Assembly: GCA_964196325.1 (NCBI GenBank)
Contig: CAXMST010000088.1
Location: 1-41,089 of the forward strand
Source: CAXMST01 sp964196325
GTDB lineage: Bacteria; Actinomycetota; Thermoleophilia; Solirubrobacterales; 70-9
Reading direction: 5' to 3'
DNA length: 41,089 nucleotides
Part shown: positions 15,735 through 24,390 of the stretch, one piece after another
How the letters are laid out: every line of letters starts with the position of its first letter
Numbering within the stretch: position 1 is the stretch's first letter
The notes under the pieces: model-generated
What the model saw: the letters and a program-made list of their open reading frames with translations, nothing else
Databases searched by the model: none
Told to the model about the DNA's origin: nothing
Program-made: the position numbers and the translations under genes

Positions 15735-17192
15735 ATGAATCCCCCCGAGACCGCAACGCCCGAGACTGATCCGAAGCTCGCCGAACGGGCAGCAATCAAG
15801 GACATCAACGCCGACTACGAGCAGAAGTTCGGCTTCAACGACCCCGAGACCGGATACGTCTACAAGGCCCCGAAGGGCCTCTCGAGGCAACTCGTGGAGG
15901 ACATCTCCGAGTACAAGAACGAGCCCCAGTGGATGCGCGACTTCCGGCTCAAGGCCTTGGACCACTATCTCTCGCGGCCGGTGCCGCAGTGGGGCGCGAA
16001 CCTGAACCAGATCGACTTCGAGGACATCCACTACTTCGTGCGTGCCTCCGAGCGGGCCGAGAGCAGCTGGGAGGACGTCCCCGAGGACATCAAGAACACC
16101 TTCGACAAGCTCGGGATCCCCGAGGCTGAGCGCAACTTCCTCGCCGGGGTTGGCGCCCAGTACGAGTCTGAGGTCGTCTACCACCAGGTCCGTGAGGACC
16201 TCGAGAAGGAGGGCGTGGTCTTTCTCGACATGGATTCGGGGCTGCGCGAGTACGAGGACGTGATCCGCGAGCACTTCGCCTCGGTGATCCCGGCGAACGA
16301 CAACATGCTTGCGGCGCTCAACTCGGCGGTCTGGTCGGGCGGCTCCTTCGTCTACGTACCCAAGGGCGTCAAGGTCGAGATGCCGCTGCAGGCCTACTTC
16401 CGGATCAACACCGAGAACATGGGCCAGTTCGAGCGGACCCTGATCATCGCCGACGAGGACTCCGACGTGCATTACATCGAGGGCTGCACGGCACCCGTGT
16501 ACTCGACCGACTCACTGCACTCAGCGGTGGTCGAGCTGATCGCCCGCCCCGGCGCCCGGATCCGCTACACGACCGTCCAGAACTGGTCGCAGAACGTCTA
16601 CAACCTCGTGACCAAGCGAGCCACGGCAGCCGAGGGCGCGACCGTCGAGTGGGTTGACTGCAACCTGGGCTCGAAGGTGACGATGAAGTACCCCTCCATC
16701 TACCTGCTCGGTGAGCGGGCGCACGGGGAGATTCTCTCGATCGCCTTCGCCGGCAAGGGCCAGCACCAGGATGCGGGCGGCAAGATCATCCACGCCGCCC
16801 CGAAGACGACCAGCTCGATCTTCGCCAAGTCGATCTCCAAGGACGGCGGCCGGTCTACCTACCGCGGCCTGCTCGAGATCGCAAAGGGCGCAACCGAGGC
16901 GCGCTCGAAGGTCGTCTGCGACGCGCTGCTGCTCGACCCCGACTCACGCTCCGACACCTACCCGACGATCCGGATCGACGAGAGCGACGCCAACGTCGGC
17001 CACGAGGCCTCGGTCTCGAAGATCGGCGAGGAGCAGCTGTTCTACCTGCAGTCGCACGGTCTCGACGAGGAGGAAGCCTCGAAGATGATCGTCAACGGTT
17101 TCATCGAGCCCGTGGTCAAGGAGCTGCCGATGGAATATGCGGTCGAGCTCAACCGGCTGATCGAGCTACAGATGGAGGGAAGCATTGGCTGA
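15735..17192 (+). CDS. sufB: SufB, Fe-S cluster scaffold subunit
   Basis: 485 residues, typical SufB length. Family-specific stretches include SGGSFVYVPKGVKVEMPLQA (201-220), YIEGCTAP with Cys251 and SKVVCDALLLDPDSRSDTYP with Cys395, which aligns from memory with the catalytic Cys405 of E. coli SufB; Glu424 in NVGHEAS also fits a conserved position. SufB and SufD form the scaffold on which the cluster is built, driven by SufC. ATG 15735 has GGAGG (15721-15725) 9 nt upstream, inside the Rieske gene. The upstream in-frame start at 15705 was rejected because it overlaps that gene. Confidence 0.97.
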   Translation: MNPPETATPETDPKLAERAAIKDINADYEQKFGFNDPETGYVYKAPKGLSRQLVEDISEYKNEPQWMRDFRLKALDHYLSRPVPQWGANLNQIDFEDIHYFVRASERAESSWEDVPEDIKNTFDKLGIPEAERNFLAGVGAQYESEVVYHQVREDLEKEGVVFLDMDSGLREYEDVIREHFASVIPANDNMLAALNSAVWSGGSFVYVPKGVKVEMPLQAYFRINTENMGQFERTLIIADEDSDVHYIEGCTAPVYSTDSLHSAVVELIARPGARIRYTTVQNWSQNVYNLVTKRATAAEGATVEWVDCNLGSKVTMKYPSIYLLGERAHGEILSIAFAGKGQHQDAGGKIIHAAPKTTSSIFAKSISKDGGRSTYRGLLEIAKGATEARSKVVCDALLLDPDSRSDTYPTIRIDESDANVGHEASVSKIGEEQLFYLQSHGLDEEEASKMIVNGFIEPVVKELPMEYAVELNRLIELQMEGSIG

Positions 17193-18459
17193 GGCTCCAG
17201 CCTGGCTGCGCGAGCGCCGCTCGCGCGCGCTCGATGCTGCCCGCGATCTGCCGCTCCCGGGACCCAAGGTCAAGGGCTGGGAGTTCACCGACCTCAGCGG
17301 CCTCGACCTCTCCGCCTACGACCCGGCCGAGCCTGCCCAGGCCACGGTCCCTGCGGCTGCAGCGCTCGCCCTGCCCGAAGGTGCGGAGGGTCTGACGCAG
17401 GTCGATGGCGCGGTCATCGCGGAGCTCTCCAGCGAGCTCGGCCGGGCCGATGGCAACGGTCGGCCCCAGGGGCCGCTGGTGCTGCCGCTCGAAGATGCGG
17501 CGGCGCGCTATCCGGACCTGCTCAACTCGCACCTGGGGACGATCGTCTCCGCGGAGGGCGACCCCTTTGTGACCGCCAACGAGGCAGGCTGGAGCGGCGG
17601 CGCCCTCGTCTACGTGCCGCGCAACGCGAAGCTCGAGCATCCGATCTCGTTGACCGCGATCCAGCGGGCGAGCGGGCGCAGCCTCAACTGGCGCACCCTG
17701 ATCGTGCTCGAGGAGGGTGCCGAGGCCGAGGTCTGGGAGCGCTACCTGTCCGCCGACGAGCAGACGGACGCGCTCTTCAACGGCGTCACCGAGCTTGTGG
17801 TCGGGCCGGGCGCAAACTTGCGGTACGTCTGCGGCCAGGCCCTCTCATCCTCATCCTGGGTCTTTGCGACGCAGCGCGCTGAGGTGGAGCGCGATGGCAA
17901 CCTGGAGTGGGTTGCGCTCGGCTTCGGCTCCGCCAACGGCAAGATCCGGATGGAGACCAAGCTGGCCGGTCGCGGCGCCAACGCGCGGGTGACCGGCGCC
18001 TACGTCGGCAACGGCCGCCAGCACCTCGACTACGACACCACCCAGGAGCACGCGGCCGAGGACACCAGCTCCGACCTCTCCTTTCGGGGGGTTCTGGACG
18101 GCCGCTCAACCGCCGTCTGGCGAGGCATGATCTACGTCGATGAGGGCGCCCAGCGAACGGACGCGTTTCAGGACTGCCGCAACCTGCTGCTCTCGCGCAA
18201 GGCCCACGCCGACGCGATCCCCGGACTCGAGATCCGGGCCGACGACGTCGCCTGCACCCACGCCGCTGCCGTGGCCCAGATCGACCCCGAGCAGCTCTTC
18301 TACCTGTGCTCGCGTGGCCTCAGCACCCAGGTCGCCGGCGAGCTGATCATCGGCGGCTTCCTGGCCGAGCTGACCGAGCGGGTGCCGAAGGGCCCGCTCG
18401 CCGACGCGTTGGCCGCCGCGCTGGAGCAACGACTCGCCGAGCTGCTCAACAAGAGTTGA
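17185..18459 (+). CDS. sufD: SufD, Fe-S scaffold partner subunit
   Basis: 424 residues. PLPGPKVKGWEFTDLSGLDL near the N-terminus, GALVYVPRNAKLEHPISL and the C-terminal QLFYLCSRGLSTQVAGELII are SufD/SufB-superfamily features; the N-terminal segment points to SufD. It begins at TTG 17185 with GGAGG (17174-17178) 6 nt upstream and overlaps the sufB end by 8 nt, so it is coupled to sufB. Normally sufC follows; here the cluster ends, and sufC is about 10 kb upstream. It converges with the DUF3179 gene with only 18 nt between stops. Confidence 0.95.
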   Translation: MAEAPAWLRERRSRALDAARDLPLPGPKVKGWEFTDLSGLDLSAYDPAEPAQATVPAAAALALPEGAEGLTQVDGAVIAELSSELGRADGNGRPQGPLVLPLEDAAARYPDLLNSHLGTIVSAEGDPFVTANEAGWSGGALVYVPRNAKLEHPISLTAIQRASGRSLNWRTLIVLEEGAEAEVWERYLSADEQTDALFNGVTELVVGPGANLRYVCGQALSSSSWVFATQRAEVERDGNLEWVALGFGSANGKIRMETKLAGRGANARVTGAYVGNGRQHLDYDTTQEHAAEDTSSDLSFRGVLDGRSTAVWRGMIYVDEGAQRTDAFQDCRNLLLSRKAHADAIPGLEIRADDVACTHAAAVAQIDPEQLFYLCSRGLSTQVAGELIIGGFLAELTERVPKGPLADALAAALEQRLAELLNKS

Positions 18460-18477
18460 GCGCGGGCCTGTGCCGGA

Positions 18478-19884
18478 TCAGCTCTCCCAGAGTGCCGTCT
18501 CCGGGTAGAACTGGCTCCAGGCGAACCAGAAGGCCTCGTGTACGGGAAGCTCGGTGCCGTCGGCCTGCTGGGCCCGCAGGCCGCCGCCCTGGTCCCGGAC
18601 GCTGACCCCGTCAAGGCTCACCTCACCCCCGTTTTCGAGCGTCTCGCGCGCCGCTCGGGCCGGGAAGGCGATCGCCTCGCCGTCCTCGGTGAGCACACCG
18701 AGCACCGGAGCCTGGACCTCGAGCCTGGGATCGACGGGGCCGACCGGGAAGATCGGCCCGTTGTCGTCGCGACCGCCGAGCGGGTCGAGCGGGTAGCTCT
18801 GGCCCAGGCCGGCGTCCCGGGCGACGATCCGAGTGTCCGGGTACTCCCGCTTCCACTCCCCCCAGCTGGTCGTAACCAGACTCGCCTGTTCGAGCTGTAC
18901 TCCCCGCTCGCGCAGCGGCCCGCTCAGCGCCTCGCCGGTGAAGGTGTCGAAGACGGAGGCGCTGCCGAGCTCGTACATCACCTTGTTGGAGCGGCTCAGC
19001 AGGCCAGAGGTCCGAAGCACGAGGTCCTCGCCGCGAACCTGGTCGCGGTCGGTGAAGTAGGCCTGGGCGGAGCCGCAGAGGGTACAGTAGGGGATCCCCA
19101 GCCGGCGGTCTCCGATCGTGATGTTGACCATCTCGTGGACTTCCATGATGTTCTTCGGGAAGGCCACTGCCTCGCCGTCGATCTCGACGCCGAAGACAAT
19201 CCGATCGTCCGGGTACCAGTCGCCGCCCTCGGCCCCCGTCAGCGGCGGGTCATCGAGCGCGGGAATGCAGCCGTCCGGGCAGGGCTCGGTGGCGCCGGCG
19301 GGACGATCGTCGATCAGGACTCCGCCCCAGGAGACCAGACGCCAGTCGATCTCTGCCTGCTGATCGGCGAAGAACGGCTCCCAGCCGGGCTCGAGCGCCG
19401 TGAACAGCTCACCCTTGAGCTCGGTGTAGCCACTCGGCGCCGGCAGATCCCAGGCGATCAGGTGGTTGCTGACGCTGAGCCAGGGGCTGCGTGCGAAGGT
19501 GGGATCAGCCGAGGGGTCGGCACCGGTGAGCTGCTCGAAGGCGGCCACCAAAGCGTCCTGCTCTCCCCCCGTCTGCGCGAAGCGGAGCCCATCCGAGAGT
19601 AGCCACGCGAGGCGGGCGTCACCGCTCTCGGCGAGCCGTCCCAGGGCCTCGCCGTCGAGGCCGCCCGAGGCGAGCGATCCGCTCAGGTCCGCGGCAGCCT
19701 CGGCGGCGCCGGGCTCGAGCTCGCCGCCGGGGGCCTGGGGAGCGTCCGGGAACTCGAATTCACCGACCGCCGAGCGGCCCCCGGTGCCCACGCTCCCACC
19801 CTCGTCCTGATCGTCAGCGCCACCACAGCCGGCGAAGCCAAGCAGCAGGCCGAGCGCAACGAAAACGGAGGCGGTCCGCAGCAT
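18478..19884 (-). CDS. DUF3179 lipoprotein
   Basis: 468 residues. The signal ends in a lipobox at FAGC (about residue 20). An N-terminal acidic, Ala/Gly-rich region of about 100 residues is followed by a DUF3179 domain: GIPYCTLCGSAQAYF with a CxxC, SNKVMYELGS, FDTFTGEALSGPL, TSWGEWKREYPDTRIVA, YPLDPLGGRDDNGPIFPVG and a C-terminal FWFAWSQFYPET. The family's function is not known. It should sit outside the membrane. TACGGT (19892-19897) 7 nt before the ATG suggests its own promoter, although zwf ends only 34 nt upstream on the same strand. A longer frame to 20169 was rejected because it overlaps zwf. Confidence 0.88.
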   Translation of the reverse strand: MLRTASVFVALGLLLGFAGCGGADDQDEGGSVGTGGRSAVGEFEFPDAPQAPGGELEPGAAEAAADLSGSLASGGLDGEALGRLAESGDARLAWLLSDGLRFAQTGGEQDALVAAFEQLTGADPSADPTFARSPWLSVSNHLIAWDLPAPSGYTELKGELFTALEPGWEPFFADQQAEIDWRLVSWGGVLIDDRPAGATEPCPDGCIPALDDPPLTGAEGGDWYPDDRIVFGVEIDGEAVAFPKNIMEVHEMVNITIGDRRLGIPYCTLCGSAQAYFTDRDQVRGEDLVLRTSGLLSRSNKVMYELGSASVFDTFTGEALSGPLRERGVQLEQASLVTTSWGEWKREYPDTRIVARDAGLGQSYPLDPLGGRDDNGPIFPVGPVDPRLEVQAPVLGVLTEDGEAIAFPARAARETLENGGEVSLDGVSVRDQGGGLRAQQADGTELPVHEAFWFAWSQFYPETALWES

Positions 19885-19897
19885 CGCCCAAACCGTA
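19885..19897 (-). promoter_or_regulatory. candidate leaderless -10 for the DUF3179 gene
   Basis: TACGGT (minus strand, 19897-19892) is followed by 7 nt and the ATG at 19884. Confidence 0.4.
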
Positions 19898-19918
19898 GGG
19901 GTGCGACGTTGCCGGCAG

Positions 19919-21301
19919 CTATCCGAGCCAGGGCCGGCGCCAGCCACCGTGACCGGTGAGCAGATGGCTGGCGGCGGACGGGCCCCAGCTGCCGGGCTCG
20001 TAGGTGTCCAGCGGCGGCGGCCGGTCCAGCAACGGCTGCACGATCCTCCAGCTCTGCTCGACCCCGGCCTGGCTCGGGAACAGCTCGGTCTCACCGCGGA
20101 GCGCGTCGCCGAGCAGGCGCTCGTAGGCCTCGGGCTGCTCACCGACCTGCTCCTCGAAGAGAAGATCAAGGTGAACGCGGTGCAGTGCCTCGGCCCCGGC
20201 CCGCTTCGACATCAGGCAGAGCTGGGCCCCCGGCCGCGGCTTCAGGCGCAGGATGAGTTCGTCGGGTTCCGGGATCATGCGGCCGCCGATCCCCAGACGC
20301 GGCGGGTGCTTGAAGACGATTCGCACCTCGGTCGCGTCGACGGCCATCCGCTTTCCCGCCCGGAGGAAGAAGGGAACCCCCGCCCAGCGCCAGTTCTCGA
20401 CCCCGAGCTGCAGCGCGACGAAGGTCTCGGTCGATGAGTCGGCGGCGACGCCATCGATGTCGAGATAGCCGCGGTACTGGCCCCGGATGTAGCGATGGCG
20501 ATCGGCCGACGGCATCGCGCGGAACAGGTCCGCCTTGCGCATGCGGATCGCATCGTCGTCCTCGGGGCCGGCCGACGGGGGCTCCATCGCAACCAGCGCG
20601 AGCACTTGGAGCATGTGGTTCTGGATCACGTCACGCAGCGCTCCAACCGGGTCGAAAAACGAGCCACGATCCTCGACCCCGAAGCTCTCGGCCAAGGTGA
20701 TCTGAACGTGGTCGATGTACCGGTGGTTCCAGACTGGCTCGAGGATCGTGTTGGCGAAACGCAGGTAGAGGATGTCCATCACCGGCTCTTTTGCGAGGAA
20801 GTGGTCGATGCGGAGGATCTGCCATTCCTCCAGCACCTGGTGGAGTTGGCGATCCAGCTCGCGGGCCGATTCGAGGTCGTCGCCGAACGGCTTCTCGATC
20901 AGCACGCGGGCGCCCTCGGCGAGCCCGGCCGCCCCGAGCTGATGCACGACAGGGGCGAACAGCGACGGTGGGGTCTCAAGGTAGAAGAGGCGGCTGGCAC
21001 CATCGATGCTCGCTGCCAGGCGCGAGTAGGTCTCCTCGTCGTCGTAGCTGCCGGCCACGTACTCAAGGCGCGCAAGCAGGCGTTCCAGCGCCGCGGTCTC
21101 GACCTCGGCTACGGATTCGTTGATCGCCGACTTCGCGCTCTCGCGCAGCTCCGCATCATCAAGCTCACGGCGACCGACGCCGATGATCCGGCTCGGCGTG
21201 TCGCCGTCAAGCTCGAGCTGGTAAAGCGCGGCGAAGGTCTTCTTGCGCGCGAGATCGCCGGTGATCCCGAAGACGACGAGGACGGTGGCGATCTCATCCA
21301 C
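19919..21301 (-). CDS. zwf: glucose-6-phosphate dehydrogenase
   Basis: 460 residues, slightly shorter than the usual 480-510. The NADP loop GITGDLARKK is at 12-21, EKPFG at 136-140, and the active-site segment RIDHFLAKEP at 164-173; family members usually read RIDHYLGKE, so Tyr-to-Phe and Gly-to-Ala are mild variants that keep the His and Lys. VIQNHMLQ (225-232) carries the second conserved His229. It catalyses the first oxidative step of the pentose phosphate pathway and supplies NADPH. Its usual operon partners (tal, opcA, gnd) are not here. GTG 21301 has TAACCT 7 nt upstream. Confidence 0.95.
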   Translation of the reverse strand: MDEIATVLVVFGITGDLARKKTFAALYQLELDGDTPSRIIGVGRRELDDAELRESAKSAINESVAEVETAALERLLARLEYVAGSYDDEETYSRLAASIDGASRLFYLETPPSLFAPVVHQLGAAGLAEGARVLIEKPFGDDLESARELDRQLHQVLEEWQILRIDHFLAKEPVMDILYLRFANTILEPVWNHRYIDHVQITLAESFGVEDRGSFFDPVGALRDVIQNHMLQVLALVAMEPPSAGPEDDDAIRMRKADLFRAMPSADRHRYIRGQYRGYLDIDGVAADSSTETFVALQLGVENWRWAGVPFFLRAGKRMAVDATEVRIVFKHPPRLGIGGRMIPEPDELILRLKPRPGAQLCLMSKRAGAEALHRVHLDLLFEEQVGEQPEAYERLLGDALRGETELFPSQAGVEQSWRIVQPLLDRPPPLDTYEPGSWGPSAASHLLTGHGGWRRPWLG

Positions 21302-21350
21302 TCGAGGCAGGTTATCCCAGCGCCGAGCGCGGCCACCTTAGGATCCGCCC
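21302..21350. promoter_or_regulatory. divergent leaderless promoters of zwf and the LPG-synthase-like gene
   Basis: In a 49-nt gap, TAACCT (21314-21309, minus) is 7 nt from GTG 21301, and TAGGAT (21339-21344, plus) is 6 nt from GTG 21351. No ribosome binding sites are seen. Confidence 0.45.
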
Positions 21351-22702
21351 GTGCCGACGGCCCTCGCCTCGCCTTCTCAGCATCTGATCGTCGCCGCGGG
21401 CGTCTTGATCGCCGTGGTGCTGTTCGCGAGCCTCGCGGTAGCCAGGCGGGATGCCTGGGTGCCAACGATGCGCGCGCACGCCACGCTGCTGCAGCGCACC
21501 GTGTTCGGCGCCCTGATCGCGGTCGGCCTTGGGCTGCTGATCGCCCATCGGGACGCACTGGAGGAGGTCGTCAGGCGGGTCGAGGGCGGTGACCCCAAGT
21601 GGCTGGCGCTCGGAGTCGGCCTCGAGCTCTTCTCGTTCGCGGGTTACGTGATCCTGACCAAGGTCGTCTACGCCTCCCGGGCCGAGCGGCTGACGAACGC
21701 CGTCTGCATAGAGTTGACCCTCGCCGGCGTCGTCGCGACCCGCCTGTTCTCGGCCGGCGGGGCCGGCGGCATCGCGTTCACCGGCTGGGTCGTCCGGCGG
21801 GCGGGAATGGAGGTGCGCGAGACCGCTCGCCACGTCGCCGCCTTCCTGGTTCAACTCTATTCGTTCTACATGCTGGCGCTGCTGGTCGGCGGAGTGCTCG
21901 TCGCTACGCGGCTCTTCGACGACGCTCCTGTGGCCCTTGGGATCGCCGCGGCGATCCTGGGCGGGCTGACGATCACCGCCGCGCTTGCCGCCGCGAGGAT
22001 CCCGTCTGATCTCGAGGCCCGGGTCTCCGCCTACGGCGAGCGCCCCGGTCGGCTCGCCCGGATCGCCGCGAAGCTCGCAACCGTGCCCCAGGTCGCCGGC
22101 AACTCGATGCGCCTCGCCTACGCGATCTTTCGCGAGCGCCCAGCCGCGGTGCTGCTCGGGGTCGCGCCTGGTGGGTGTTCGACATCGCCGTGCTCTGGGC
22201 GGCGTTCGAGGCGTTTGGTCAGCCGCCGGCGCTGATGATCATCGTGCTCGCCTACTTCCTCGGCTCGCTCGGCAACCTGCTGCCGCTACCGGGCGGCGTC
22301 GGTGGGACCGAGGGCGGGATGCTCGGCGTGCTGGTCGCCTGCGGGGTCGATGCCAGCCTGGCGCTGCTCGCGGTTGTCGCCTACCAGGTGATCTCGACCT
22401 ATCTACCGGCTCTCCCGGGCCTCGGCGCCTACGTGTCGCTGCGGCGGCGGATGCGAGATTGGCCGGACACGGGGGGACGAGGAGGAGACACGCCCACACC
22501 CTGCGCCTGCCTGAACCGCTCAACCTCGGCCGCGAGTTCGTGTCCACGCTCGTCTTCCCGGCGCCGACGCCGACGCCGGCGCCGCGGAGCAGATGAGCGT
22601 GATGGAGCGGGAGCTACGAGCCAGCGCCGAAATCGCCAGCTGCGTCTCCAGGCGAGCGAGGGGGGCGCCGCGGTAGCGTGCCCGCAGTGGCAACCGACCT
22701 GA
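21351..22702 (+). pseudogene. LPG-synthase/UPF0104-type membrane protein, frameshifted
   Basis: Two overlapping frames together give one polytopic protein of the lysylphosphatidylglycerol synthetase transmembrane family (UPF0104). The first (21351-22235) reads well to AAVLLGVA, then turns into nonsense. The second picks up as WWVFDIAVLWAAFEAFG from 22169 and contains the family motif NLLPLPGGVGGTEGG. The shift lies at 22166-22168 and is consistent with loss of one base. A second shift is likely at the G6 run 22471-22476: beyond it the literal frame becomes Arg/Ser-rich for about 75 residues, whereas skipping one G gives a short acidic tail ending at TGA 22512-22514. It may be a true pseudogene, slippage-controlled, or two sequencing errors. 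Function would be flippase-like or lipid-linked; unknown here. Confidence 0.75.
22674..22686 (+). promoter_or_regulatory. candidate leaderless -10 for the LLM oxidoreductase
   Basis: TAGCGT at 22674-22679 is 7 nt upstream of GTG 22687. This favours GTG 22687 over the in-frame GTG at 22678, which would overlap the hexamer. Confidence 0.4.
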
Positions 22703-23739
22703 AGCTTGGGCTCAACACCGGATACTGGGCCGGTGGGCCTCCCGCCGGCATCGAGGCACTCGTAGCCGAGGCGGAGCGGCTCGGCTTCGACTCGATGTGG
22801 ACCTCGGAAGCGTACGGCTCCGACTGCATCGCGCCGCTCGCCTGGTGGGGATCACGGACCGAGCGCATGCGGCTGGGAACGGCGATCGTTCAGCTCTCGG
22901 CGCGACAGCCGGCGGCGACGGCGATGGCGGCGATGACGGTCGATCACCTCTCGGCCGGCCGCTTCATCCTCGGGCTCGGGGTTTCCGGCCCGCAGGTCGT
23001 CGAGGGCTGGTATGGGGTTCCCTTCCCGAAGGCCCTCGCCCGAACCCGGGAGTACATCGGCATCCTGCGCCGGATCTGGGCGCGCGAGGGTCCGCTAACC
23101 AACGACGGGCCGCACTATCCGCTGCCGCTGGGCGAGGAGCGCGGCGGCACCGGGCTCGGCAAGCCGCTCAAATCCTCGATCCATCCGCTGCGGGAGGGGA
23201 TCCCGATCTTCCTCGGCTGCGAGGGCCCAAGGAACATCGCCCTCTGCGCCGAGCTCTGTGAGGGTTGGATCTCGATGCTGTTCTCCCCCGAGCACGAGGC
23301 CATCTACCGGCCCTCGCTCGAGCAGGGCTGGGCGCGCGAGGGCGCTCGCCGCAGCGCCGAGGATTTCGAGGTTGCCTGCATGGTCCCGATGATCGTTGGC
23401 GACGACGTCTCCGCCTGCGCCGATGCCCTGCGGCCGTTCTACGCCCTCTACTTCGGCGGGATGGGGGCCAAGGGCAAGAACTTCCACGCAAACGTGCCGA
23501 TCCGAATGGGCTACGAGAAGGAGGTAGCGAGGATTCAGGACCTCTATCTGGAGGGCAAGAAGCAGGAGGCGGCGGCCGTGATCCCCCAGCGGCTGATCGA
23601 CGCGATGTCGCTGATCGGCCCGCGGGAGAAGATCGCCGACGACCTCGCCAAGTGGCGCGAGTCGGTGGTCACCACCCTCCTTATCCAGGGCGACGAGGCG
23701 CTGCTGAGAACCGCCGCGGAACTGGTCCTGGAGGGCTGA
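22687..23739 (+). CDS. LLM-class F420-dependent oxidoreductase
   Basis: 350 residues with the luciferase-like monooxygenase TIM barrel. LGLNTGYWAGGPP, AERLGFDSMWTSEAYGSD, LGTAIVQLSARQPAATAMAAMT, DHLSAGRFILGLGVSGPQVVEGWYG and a C-terminal MSLIGPREKIADDLAKW match actinobacterial F420-dependent LLM enzymes. These use reduced F420 for hydride transfer in the cytoplasm; the substrate is unknown. F420 use is inferred from family resemblance; no F420 biosynthesis gene is in the window. It stands alone between the frameshifted membrane protein and the GNAT gene. Confidence 0.88.
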   Translation: MATDLKLGLNTGYWAGGPPAGIEALVAEAERLGFDSMWTSEAYGSDCIAPLAWWGSRTERMRLGTAIVQLSARQPAATAMAAMTVDHLSAGRFILGLGVSGPQVVEGWYGVPFPKALARTREYIGILRRIWAREGPLTNDGPHYPLPLGEERGGTGLGKPLKSSIHPLREGIPIFLGCEGPRNIALCAELCEGWISMLFSPEHEAIYRPSLEQGWAREGARRSAEDFEVACMVPMIVGDDVSACADALRPFYALYFGGMGAKGKNFHANVPIRMGYEKEVARIQDLYLEGKKQEAAAVIPQRLIDAMSLIGPREKIADDLAKWRESVVTTLLIQGDEALLRTAAELVLEG

Positions 23740-23794
23740 GGGCCCGGCCGGCGGCGGAACGAGCTGGCCGTCAACGGCAGCTGGAAACTCACAC

Positions 23795-24334
23795 GTGATC
23801 TGCTCCGCATGCAACTTCGAAACGGCCCGGCTTCTCGTCAAGGAGTGGCATTTGCTCGCTGATCACGATTGGCACCGACAGGACCTTGCCGATCTCGTGG
23901 CCAGGGTTCTGACCGAGCGTGTCACCCGGTCACTGCCGCCGTCCTGGCAGGGCCAATACACGCCGGCCCGTGCCAGGGAATGGATCGCGGAGCGCGACGA
24001 CGCAGGGGCCACGCTGCTCGTGATCGAGAAGTCGACCGGGGAGGGGATCGGGTTGATGATCCTCTCCGAGACCGCGACCCGCTCGGGGCACGACGTGCGG
24101 CTCGGGTATCTACTGGCCGAGCCTTGGTGGGGCCAAGGGCTCGCAAGTGAACTCGTCGGTGGCATCGTTGGCTGGAGTCGCGCACAGCCCGGGATCTCAT
24201 CGTTGGTCGGAGGCGTGGACCGTGAAAACCCCGCGTCTGCCCGCGTGCTCGAGAAGAACGGATTCCGCCCGCGGCATGGCGAATGCGCCAGCGTCGAGCG
24301 TGAGTGGATGTTCGAGCTGAAGGTGCACCCCTGA
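23795..24334 (+). CDS. GNAT family acetyltransferase (RimJ/RimL-like)
   Basis: 179 residues. TARLLVKEW at the N-terminus, LGYLLAEPWWGQGLASELV (the acetyl-CoA binding Q-x-x-G-x-A region) and ENPASARVLEKNGFR are standard features of the Acetyltransf_3 branch that acetylates ribosomal-protein N-termini or small amines. The N-terminus contains Cys3 and Cys6. GTG 23795 is the only in-frame start near the beginning; no ribosome binding site or TAnnnT hexamer precedes it. It converges on the amine oxidase gene. Substrate unknown. Confidence 0.82.
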   Translation: MICSACNFETARLLVKEWHLLADHDWHRQDLADLVARVLTERVTRSLPPSWQGQYTPARAREWIAERDDAGATLLVIEKSTGEGIGLMILSETATRSGHDVRLGYLLAEPWWGQGLASELVGGIVGWSRAQPGISSLVGGVDRENPASARVLEKNGFRPRHGECASVEREWMFELKVHP

Positions 24335-24390
24335 TGGTCAAGCGCGCCGTCCTGATTACCTACGCCCCAGCCCAACTCCGGCGTCGGCGC

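Noticed and set aside
20495..21592. 365-codon plus-strand frame
   Set aside because: Antisense to zwf, whose motifs are intact.
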